The position numbers and the translations under genes were made by a program. From positions 1-5,072 of the forward strand of contig CANDJX010000103.1 of the NCBI GenBank assembly GCA_947385185.1: 5,072 nucleotides of DNA, in the 5' to 3' direction. This stretch comes from an uncultured Clostridia bacterium. Its GTDB lineage: Bacteria > Bacillota > Clostridia > Christensenellales > Pumilibacteraceae. The notes beneath the pieces were generated by a model, which worked only from the letters and a program-made list of their open reading frames with translations, was not told the DNA's origin and did not search any database. Below, piece by piece: positions 1 to 4,720 of this stretch (position 1 is its first letter; every line of letters starts with the position of its first letter).

Positions 1-46
1 TACACTGACAAGCACACTCTTTCCCTACACGACGCTCTTCCGATCT
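1..46 (+). other. Illumina sequencing adapter with i5 index (artificial sequence)
   Basis: Bases 14-46 match, base for base, the 33-nt Illumina TruSeq read-1 adapter from memory, ending in the typical CTCTTCCGATCT. Bases 1-5 (TACAC) are the last five bases of the P5 arm, and bases 6-13 (TGACAAGC) sit exactly where an 8-nt i5 index belongs. The order P5 tail, index, read-1 primer is that of a dual-index library molecule, so the insert begins at base 47. Nothing here is genomic. The reading frame of the neighbouring minus-strand gene stays open through all of it, so an automatic gene caller would add about 15 false residues to that protein. Confidence 0.97.
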
Positions 47-605
47 CGGTAACTACGGGCTTGATATTCAGCGCGGTGACGGCGACGCCCGCCGCCATGG
101 AAAGCCTGCCGCCTTTGATGAGATAGTTGACTTTGTCTATTACCGCGAAAAGCCGAACCTTAGTTTTGAGCGTTTCGATTGTCGCCGCAAGACTTTCGAG
201 CGTTGCGCCGCGCGCGATCTCTTTCGCCGCTTCCATCACAAGTATTCTGTATCCGAACGCTACGGTTTCGCTGTCGCATATTGCGACGTTTTCGGAGTTT
301 ATTTCCTCCGCCGCGGCTTTCAGACAACCGAACGATCCGGACAAGCCGCTCGACAGGCACATGACGAATACGCTGTCGCCGTGCGCCAGGTGCTTTTCTA
401 TGTATTCTTTGTACGTCGCTTCGTTGATAAGCGACGTAGTGGGGAGCTTTTTGCTCGCTTTCAGCTTTCTGTAGAATTCGGCGTTCGGCATATTTTCATA
501 TTCCGTTCCGTCGAACGTCACTTTTATCGGTATGATTTCGATGCCGAGAGCTTTGCTTTCTTCCGCGGTTATGTCAGCCGCGCCGTCCGTTATGAGTTTT
601 ATCAT
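47..605 (-). CDS. DegV family protein (FakB-like fatty-acid-binding protein), C-terminus cut off by contig end
   Basis: DegV-family proteins bind one fatty acid; those of the FakB type present it to the cytosolic kinase FakA for phosphorylation and phospholipid synthesis. The 186 codons seen here start MIKLITDGAAD, the family's usual opening (normally ITDSSAD or ITDSTAD). Further landmarks are LPTTSL at about 54-59 (family PxTSQ), SSGLSGS at 85-91 (ligand carboxylate loop), DSETVAFG at 111-118, and YLIKGGRLS at 161-169 followed by LNIKPVVT, where the insert stops. Full-length members have about 280 residues, so roughly 95 are missing. The loss is caused by the adapter junction, not by mutation. 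The start at 605 is supported by AAAGGA at 613-618, seven bases upstream. The first loop reads DGAAD and the second TSL rather than TSQ, so ligand contacts may differ. Family assignment is firm; whether it works as FakB is inference. Confidence 0.93.
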
Positions 606-612
606 TGTACTG

Positions 613-623
613 TCCTTTCCTTT
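613..623 (-). promoter_or_regulatory. Ribosome binding site of the DegV-family gene
   Basis: On the minus strand the bases read AAAGGAAAGGA, two overlapping AAAGGA words. The nearer one ends seven bases before the ATG at 605. This is good Shine-Dalgarno spacing and fixes the start codon. It also shows that this genome uses conventional initiation for some genes, in contrast to the two genes at 3241 and 3413. Confidence 0.8.
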
Positions 624-648
624 ACTTTGTTTTCGATATATGTTACAC

Positions 649-677
649 TTGTCACACGACGGATTATACCATAACAT
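649..677 (+). promoter_or_regulatory. Possible promoter of the TetR-family gene, overlapping the divergent promoter
   Basis: TTGTCA at 649-654 (five of six with the -35 consensus) is followed after 17 bases by TAACAT at 672-677 (four of six with -10). It would start transcription near 684, about 50 nt before the ATG at 736. It lies across the opposite-strand -10 box at 663-668, so the two promoters would compete or be co-regulated. Other, weaker pairings exist in this AT-rich stretch, so the exact position is uncertain. Confidence 0.4.
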
Positions 678-691
678 AAAGAAATATACAA
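663..691 (-). promoter_or_regulatory. Extended -10 promoter of the DegV-family gene
   Basis: The minus strand has a perfect TATAAT at 663-668 preceded by TGG, giving the extended -10 element TGnTATAAT. A weak -35 (TTGTAT, 686-691) lies 17 bases further upstream. The predicted transcription start is near 656, leaving a leader of about 50 nt before the ATG at 605. The 11-base word TATGGTATAAT is identical to that in the promoter at 3248-3258. Confidence 0.7.
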
Positions 692-724
692 ACCTAAAAG
701 CGTCGTTTTACGCTATTGTGACAA

Positions 725-731
725 AGAGGTG
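725..731 (+). promoter_or_regulatory. Ribosome binding site of the TetR-family gene
   Basis: AGAGGTG at 725-731 lies just upstream of the ATG at 736 (AGAGG is six bases away). It decides the start: the same frame is open back to an ATG at 532, but only the ATG at 736 has this signal and gives a protein of normal TetR length. Confidence 0.8.
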
Positions 732-735
732 CAAA

Positions 736-1281
736 ATGTATCACAAAACAAACACAAATAAAGTCAATCTTTTCGTGCGCGAATGCATATGTACGGCGAC
801 GCTCGAGCTTATGAAAACGATGAATTACGAGGACATAACGGTTTCCGCGATAATAAAGAAGGCGGGCGTGAGCCGTATGGGGTTTTACAGAAATTACGGA
901 TCGAAAGAGGAGGCGATAGAGGACTTTATTCTGACCGCGTTCGAGAATACGCTTGCCGAGATAAGATCGAAGCGTCCGCTCGAACTTAAGACGTATAACG
1001 TCATCGTGACCGTGCTCGAGAATTTCAGGAAGTATGCGGATTATATAAAGCTGTTCGTAAGTCAGAAACTCGATCATTTACTTTTCGATTGCTATTCCAA
1101 AGCGTTCGATATGCTTTCGCCCGTGCGCGATACGTCGGCAGTCGGATATTATTATAAACATATGCTTTTGTCCAACCTTTTTTCGGTGGAAATGGCGTGG
1201 ATAAGGTCGGGAATGAAGGAAAGCCCGGACGAGCTTGCGCGGATCTATTCGCGTATTCTTAAAATGCAGAGCAGAATTTGA
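736..1281 (+). CDS. TetR/AcrR-family transcriptional regulator
   Basis: The product is a predicted dimeric DNA-binding repressor of 181 residues, near the usual 180-220. The N-terminal domain (about 10-60) has the TetR pattern: a first helix ending ATLELMKTMNYEDITV, then a helix-turn-helix at about 35-53 with AIIKKAGVSRMGFYRNYGSKEEAI; GVSRMGFYRNY carries the recognition helix and the conserved YxxYxSKE-like end. Residues 65-181 are the helical ligand and dimerisation domain, rich in Phe, Tyr and Leu, which suits a hydrophobic effector, though the ligand cannot be read from sequence. The gene is divergent from the DegV-family gene, 130 bp away, with shared promoter DNA. A plausible reading is that it controls that gene and itself, perhaps in response to a fatty acid or acyl-CoA. 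A longer start at 532 is rejected because the extra 68 residues overlap the DegV coding sequence antisense. Confidence 0.92.
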   Translation: MYHKTNTNKVNLFVRECICTATLELMKTMNYEDITVSAIIKKAGVSRMGFYRNYGSKEEAIEDFILTAFENTLAEIRSKRPLELKTYNVIVTVLENFRKYADYIKLFVSQKLDHLLFDCYSKAFDMLSPVRDTSAVGYYYKHMLLSNLFSVEMAWIRSGMKESPDELARIYSRILKMQSRI

Positions 1282-1290
1282 CCTGCATTG

Positions 1291-1312
1291 CCGGAAAGTA
1301 TCCGGTATTTTT
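1291..1312 (+). terminator. Weak hairpin with T-run after the TetR-family gene
   Basis: CCGGA (1291-1295) and TCCGG (1301-1305) form a 5-bp stem with a 5-nt loop, followed by ATTTTT ending at 1312. It begins nine bases after the stop codon. The stem is short, so it may be a minor terminator next to the stronger one at 1343-1385. Confidence 0.3.
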
Positions 1313-1340
1313 GCGGTTATCCGAAAACAAAGCGACAGTG

Positions 1341-1385
1341 AAAAAACGCGCTCTGCGTTAGAATTATTCGGGCGGGGCGCGTTTT
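1341..1385. terminator. Bidirectional terminator between TetR gene and histidine kinase
   Basis: AAAACGCGC (1343-1351) pairs perfectly with GCGCGTTTT (1377-1385). Allowing two G-U pairs in the plus-strand RNA, the stem extends to 14 bp (1343-1356 with 1372-1385) with a 15-nt loop. The plus strand ends in TTTT; the minus strand ends in six T's (complement of 1341-1346). It lies between two genes that converge, about 60 bases after the TetR stop and 37 bases after the kinase stop, so it likely serves both. Confidence 0.75.
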
Positions 1386-1422
1386 AATATACTGTTTATT
1401 GTCGGCGTTTATTGTTCGGCTG

Positions 1423-2568
1423 TTATCTTTCTTTGCTTTTCTTTTCTCTTTCTTTATCTTTTTCTTTTTCGTCGAGGACTATTTTGGGTAACGTCACGAT
1501 GAACGTCGAGCCTTTGTCGGGCTCGCTTTCCACTTCGATCGTTCCGTCCGAAAGCTCGACTATTTTTTTCGCGATCGCAAGCCCGAGTCCGTTTCCCGCG
1601 GTCGTATGCGAGGAATCGGCTTGCCAGAACTTATCGAATATACGTTTCTTCGTCGCCTCGTCCATTCCGCAGCCGGTATCAGAAACGGATACGCGCACAT
1701 CGTTTTCCTCGTCGGCTATGTCTATCGATATGCTTCCGCGTTCGGGCGTGAATTTTACCGCGTTCCCGATGAGGTTGATCCACAACTGCTGAAGAAGCTC
1801 CTCGTTGCCGTAGAATGTCACGTCCTCGCCCGAAAGCGACAGTTCTATTTGTTTGCCGTCCGCTTCGGTCTGAAACATGAGTATGCATTTACGGAGCTGC
1901 TCGTCCAGTCTGTAAGGCTTTTTTTCGATCGCGCCGTCCGAGTTCTCAAGTTTGCTGATCGACAGCGCGTTTTTAGACAATCTCGAAAGCCGCTCGGATT
2001 CCGCTATGATGATGTCTGCGTATTCGCGTTTTTCTTCTTCGGACAGGTTCTGATTTTTAAGCAGTTTTGCGAACCCGCATATCGACGCGATGGGAGTTTT
2101 GAACTCGTGAGAAAAGTCCGAGATAAAATCTGTCTTGAGCGTTTCTATCGAGCGGAGCGACCGCACCATGGCGTTGAACGCGCCGTTCAGTTCCTGCATA
2201 TAGCTTTCCTCGCTGTCGGGCAGAGTGACGGTAAAATCGCCTTTGGCGACCTTGTGCATGGCTGCGCGGAAGTTGTTGAGTTCTTTGAAAGACAAGCTGT
2301 AGAACGCTACGGACAGTACGCAACCGATGATCGCGCTGACAAGCACGAGCAATATCGCGAGGAGCAGGGGACTGACGGGCATCGCTTCGCCGTCCTCGCC
2401 GTTGAATACGCCGCCGTAATACATGAGCGCGAACAGTCCGAGCGCGATAGTGAGCGTAATGATCATAAGTATGAACATATACGACACTATTCTGAACGTG
2501 ATCGTATAGAACTGACCGGGCAGACGGAACCTGGTCGGTTTTTTTGTCTTTTCTTTTTTATCTTTCAT
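1423..2568 (-). CDS. Two-component sensor histidine kinase
   Basis: This is a 381-residue membrane sensor that autophosphorylates on histidine and passes phosphate to the response regulator encoded just upstream. In order: a basic cytosolic tail (1-20), a membrane helix (about 26-50), a short external loop of some 16 residues (52-67), a second helix (68-90), a HAMP-like linker (about 91-142), the HisKA helix with FISDFSHEFKTP and phospho-acceptor His154, then the ATPase domain: N box (N265 and N269 in WINLIGNAVKFTP), G1 D297-T-G-C-G, F box (F311, F314), and G2 with GNGLGL at 325-330. All catalytic motifs are intact. The small loop suggests sensing in or at the membrane or through a partner. 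The C-terminal 16 residues are almost all Lys, Glu, Asp and Arg. The ATG overlaps the regulator's end by 11 nt (ATGAAAGATAA), so translation is probably coupled; only a weak purine-rich site precedes it. The signal is unknown. Confidence 0.96.
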   Translation of the reverse strand: MKDKKEKTKKPTRFRLPGQFYTITFRIVSYMFILMIITLTIALGLFALMYYGGVFNGEDGEAMPVSPLLLAILLVLVSAIIGCVLSVAFYSLSFKELNNFRAAMHKVAKGDFTVTLPDSEESYMQELNGAFNAMVRSLRSIETLKTDFISDFSHEFKTPIASICGFAKLLKNQNLSEEEKREYADIIIAESERLSRLSKNALSISKLENSDGAIEKKPYRLDEQLRKCILMFQTEADGKQIELSLSGEDVTFYGNEELLQQLWINLIGNAVKFTPERGSISIDIADEENDVRVSVSDTGCGMDEATKKRIFDKFWQADSSHTTAGNGLGLAIAKKIVELSDGTIEVESEPDKGSTFIVTLPKIVLDEKEKDKEREKKSKER

Positions 2569-3241
2569 CTTTTTTCTTCACGGCTTTGAAGCCTATGCCG
2601 CGCACCGTCACGATTTCGAAATCGGGATTGTTTTCGAAACGGTTGCGCAGACGGTTGATATGCACGTTCAGCGTATTATTGTCCGATTCGCTTTCCACGC
2701 CCCATATTTCGTCGAGGAGTTGGTATTTGGTAAAAATCTGCCCGGGGTAAGACAGTAGTTTGTAAAGCAGATAAAACTCTTTTTTCGGAAGCGTTACCGT
2801 TTCGTTGCCGCTTTCGACCGTCAGGTCGTCGTAGTGCAACGTCGTGTCGCCGACAATGAGTTTATGCTCGGCGACTATTTTCGATCTGCGCAGAAGCGCT
2901 TTTATCCTGAGCAGCATTTCTTCTTCGTCGATCGGTTTGGTCATATAATCGTCTATCCCGACCAGAAAACCGGCGCGCTTGTCCGCCTGTTCGCTTTTCG
3001 CCGTCACCATGAGAATGGGTATTTCGCTTCCGCCCTGACGAAGCACGTCGGTCAGTTCGTACCCGTCCATGACGGGCATCATGACGTCGAGCAATATAAG
3101 GTCGGCGTGTTCGCGCTTGAGCACTTCGAGCGCCTCTGCGCCGTTGCTCGCCGTAAGCGTGGTGTATCCGTTCGCTTTGAGTATGGCGGAGTACAGTTTC
3201 TGCAGATTGAGATTGTCTTCGACTATTAAAATCCTGAACAT
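2558..3241 (-). CDS. OmpR/PhoB-family response regulator
   Basis: This is a DNA-binding response regulator of 227 residues, the normal family size, and partner of the kinase that follows it. The receiver domain (1-about 118) has the acidic pair E8-D9, phospho-acceptor D52 in LILLDVMMPVMDG, the switch residue T80 in VTA, and K102 in MTKP, so phosphorylation chemistry should be intact. A winged-helix domain occupies about 130-222, with LPKKEFYLLYKLLSYPGQIF, the recognition helix region NTLNVHINRLRNRFE, and the hairpin VRGIGFKAV. The ATG at 3241 is the only sensible start, because the receiver's first strand (FRILIVEDN) begins at residue 2. No ribosome binding site lies upstream; instead TATAAT ends six bases before the ATG, so the mRNA appears leaderless. 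Targets may include its own operon and the divergent permease (inference from position only). Confidence 0.97.
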   Translation of the reverse strand: MFRILIVEDNLNLQKLYSAILKANGYTTLTASNGAEALEVLKREHADLILLDVMMPVMDGYELTDVLRQGGSEIPILMVTAKSEQADKRAGFLVGIDDYMTKPIDEEEMLLRIKALLRRSKIVAEHKLIVGDTTLHYDDLTVESGNETVTLPKKEFYLLYKLLSYPGQIFTKYQLLDEIWGVESESDNNTLNVHINRLRNRFENNPDFEIVTVRGIGFKAVKKKDER

Positions 3242-3247
3242 ATTTAC

Positions 3248-3276
3248 ATTATACCATATAAAATAAATTTTGCCTA
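3248..3276 (-). promoter_or_regulatory. Promoter of the response regulator-kinase operon, predicted leaderless start
   Basis: On the minus strand a perfect TATAAT (3248-3253) is preceded by TGG, an extended -10. TAGGCA (3271-3276, four of six with -35) lies 17 bases upstream. Six bases (GTAAAT) separate the -10 from the ATG at 3241, so a start seven bases after the hexamer falls on the A of the ATG. There is no room for a Shine-Dalgarno sequence. Confidence 0.72.
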
Positions 3277-3329
3277 AAATTTCGGCGTGGTTTTTTGATT
3301 TTTTATATATTTGCGAAAAAGAACGACGC

Positions 3330-3360
3330 TCCGCGTCCGGAATAACCGGAAACGCGCGGA
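3330..3360. repeat. Imperfect inverted repeat in the divergent control region
   Basis: TCCGCG (3330-3335) pairs with CGCGGA (3355-3360), and TCCGG (3336-3340) with CCGGA (3346-3350). The loop is AATAA and four unpaired bases (3351-3354) bulge on the right. That is 11 bp of G+C-rich stem in an otherwise A+T-rich gap. It lies upstream of both predicted -35 boxes and no T-run follows directly, so it fits an operator or structural element better than a terminator. Confidence 0.5.
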
Positions 3361-3377
3361 TCTGAAATTAAAATGAG

Positions 3378-3406
3378 TTGAAATTCCGGCTTGCGTATGT
3401 TATAAT
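3378..3406 (+). promoter_or_regulatory. Promoter of the MFS permease, predicted leaderless start
   Basis: TTGAAA (3378-3383, five of six with -35), a 17-base spacer and a perfect TATAAT (3401-3406) preceded by TGT make a near-consensus extended -10 promoter. The ATG at 3413 follows after exactly six bases (TCGGGT), so the predicted transcript begins on or beside the start codon. Upstream of the ATG no purine-rich ribosome binding site is visible. Confidence 0.77.
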
Positions 3407-3412
3407 TCGGGT

Positions 3413-4603
3413 ATGAAAACGGCTTATAAATGCACGTTTGCCGCCGCATTGCTCGGTTACGTATGTCAGGCGGTCGTAAATATGTTCGTTCCGCTTTTGT
3501 TCGTTACTTTTATGGACGGGTTCGGGATAGGCTCGGGCATGATCTCTTTGCTCGTGACGGTCAATTTCGGCGTGCAGCTTTGCGTGGATCTGTTGTCCGC
3601 AAAGTTCGTGGATAAGATAGGATACAAGTTCTGCGCCGTGACGGCGCACGCGCTTATCGCCTGCGGACTCGTATGTCTTACAGTGCTGCCCTTCGTCATG
3701 CCGCCGTTTGCGGGACTTGTGATCTCGGGCTGTATTTACGCGGTGGGCGGGGGACTGCTCGAAGTCCTGATAAGCCCTGTCGTCGAATCGCTCCCGACGG
3801 ACAATAAAGCGGGCTCGATGAGCTTTCTTCATTCTTTTTATTGCTGGGGCTGTTTGCTCGTCGTCGGGCTTTCCACGGCGTTCTTCGCCACCGTCGGCAC
3901 GGGGCACTGGCGCGTTCTTTCGCTTTTGTGGGCGATCCTTCCGATCCTGAACGGTTTTTTCTTCCTGTTCGTTCCCGTTCCGGAACCGCGGTCGGAAACC
4001 GGCGGAATGACGCTTAAAAATGCGCTGTCTGCAAAATTTATATGGATCCTTATGCTTCTCATGGTTTGCGCCGGCGCGTCGGAACAAGCCGTTTCGCAAT
4101 GGGCTTCGGCGTTTGCGGAAGCCGGACTCGGCATCGATAAAACTTTGGGCGACGTTCTCGGCGTTTGTATGTTCGCGCTTCTTATGGGCTCGAGCCGCAT
4201 GATCTACGCGAAGCTCAGCCGGCGCATGGACGTCGGCGTCGCGATTACCGCAAGCGGAGCGCTGTGCGTGCTTTCGTACCTCGGAATGACGCTTATTCCG
4301 TCGCCTGCGATAAACCTTATATTTTGCGGCGTTTGCGGATTCTCGGTCGGCGTGCTGTGGCCCGGGCTGTTCAGTACTGCTTCGAAGGCGTTGCCCGACG
4401 GCGGTACGGTAATGTTCGCGCTTCTGGCGCTTGCGGGCGATATAGGTTGCGCCGCCGGTCCCGCCGTCGTCGGCGTAGTTTCCGAACCTGCGGGCGATCT
4501 GAAATGGGGCATACTCGCCGCTATAGTTTTTCCTGCCGTGCTTGTCGTAACGTCGCTTTTTCTCCGCAAAAAAGGAACGCGCAACCGATTGCGCGTAAAA
4601 TAA
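3413..4603 (+). CDS. MFS transporter, FucP-like permease family
   Basis: This is a complete 396-residue inner-membrane permease of the major facilitator superfamily, expected to have 12 helices in two halves. The first half spans about 7-188, opening GYVCQAVVNMFVPLLF. The loop after helix 2 has AKFVDKIGYK (63-72), the family's motif A in variant form. A charged central loop (189-207, PEPRSETGG) leads to the second half (about 208-385), which contains SQWASAF (228-234) and VCMFALLMGSSRMIYAKLSRR (251-271). LLHSFY-like SFLHSFYCWG (137-146) is typical of the clostridial branch related to fucose and other sugar permeases. The substrate cannot be inferred, and no catabolic gene is adjacent. The C-terminus is short and basic. 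The gene is divergent from the two-component operon, so regulation by it is possible. The ATG at 3413 is chosen because the first helix starts immediately after it. Confidence 0.92.
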   Translation: MKTAYKCTFAAALLGYVCQAVVNMFVPLLFVTFMDGFGIGSGMISLLVTVNFGVQLCVDLLSAKFVDKIGYKFCAVTAHALIACGLVCLTVLPFVMPPFAGLVISGCIYAVGGGLLEVLISPVVESLPTDNKAGSMSFLHSFYCWGCLLVVGLSTAFFATVGTGHWRVLSLLWAILPILNGFFFLFVPVPEPRSETGGMTLKNALSAKFIWILMLLMVCAGASEQAVSQWASAFAEAGLGIDKTLGDVLGVCMFALLMGSSRMIYAKLSRRMDVGVAITASGALCVLSYLGMTLIPSPAINLIFCGVCGFSVGVLWPGLFSTASKALPDGGTVMFALLALAGDIGCAAGPAVVGVVSEPAGDLKWGILAAIVFPAVLVVTSLFLRKKGTRNRLRVK

Positions 4604-4630
4604 ACAAAGTTATAATAAACCGATATTGTA

Positions 4631-4660
4631 AAAAATCGAATCCGTGCGGATTCGATTTTT
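4631..4660. terminator. Perfect bidirectional terminator between MFS and ClC genes
   Basis: AAAAATCGAATCC (4631-4643) and GGATTCGATTTTT (4648-4660) are perfect reverse complements, giving a 13-bp stem with a GTGC loop. Because it begins in A's and ends in T's, it has a T-run on both strands. It lies 27 bases after the MFS stop and 60 bases beyond the stop of the gene that converges from the right, so it should end transcription from both sides. Confidence 0.9.
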
Positions 4661-4673
4661 AATTCGTCGAATT
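4661..4673. repeat. Small palindrome next to the terminator
   Basis: AATTCG (4661-4666) and CGAATT (4668-4673) form a 6-bp inverted repeat around one T, directly adjoining the terminator stem. It could add a second short hairpin on the minus-strand transcript; it may also be chance. Confidence 0.3.
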
Positions 4674-4720
4674 TAGTATGATTTCGGACAATGTTATTCG
4701 TGCGTATTTTTCGTTTTTTG

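Larger units (their letters stand above)
649..746. promoter_or_regulatory. Candidate TetR-type operator repeats (TTGTGA words)
   Basis: Three copies of one word lie in the divergent region: TTGTCACA at 649-656, TTGTGACAA at 716-724 and TCACAA at 741-746. The first and second form an 8-bp inverted repeat that brackets both predicted promoters. The second and third form a 6-bp inverted repeat (TTGTGA, 19 bases, TCACAA) that brackets the TetR gene's ribosome binding site and start codon. TetR-family proteins commonly bind such repeats upstream of their own gene and a divergent neighbour. The half-sites are seen directly; their binding by this protein is inference. Confidence 0.4.

Noticed and set aside
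1..46. Continuation of the DegV coding frame to base 1
   Set aside because: The frame is open by chance through the adapter; those 15 codons are artificial.
47..605. DegV gene as a pseudogene
   Set aside because: The missing C-terminal third is explained by the end of the insert at the adapter. No frameshift or stop occurs in the part seen.
532..735. Upstream start giving a 249-residue TetR protein
   Set aside because: The extra 68 residues overlap the start of the DegV gene antisense and the promoter region. The ATG at 736 has a good ribosome binding site and gives normal TetR length.
1606..2589. Long open frame of 327 codons on the plus strand
   Set aside because: It lies antisense to the histidine kinase, whose domains and catalytic motifs are all intact. 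The translation is rich in Arg, His and Phe with no recognisable domain, as expected for a shadow frame in codon-biased DNA.
3291..3308. T-rich tract (two T6 runs) in the divergent gap as a terminator
   Set aside because: No stem precedes the runs on either strand, and both flanking genes are transcribed away from it. It is more likely AT-rich upstream promoter DNA.
3368..4099. Open frame of 243 codons on the minus strand
   Set aside because: It is antisense to the MFS permease and also runs across that gene's promoter. Its product is very rich in Arg, Lys, His and Glu and resembles no protein family.
4611..4616. TATAAT on the plus strand after the MFS stop codon
   Set aside because: No TG element, no convincing -35 and no plus-strand gene follows; a strong terminator begins 15 bases later.
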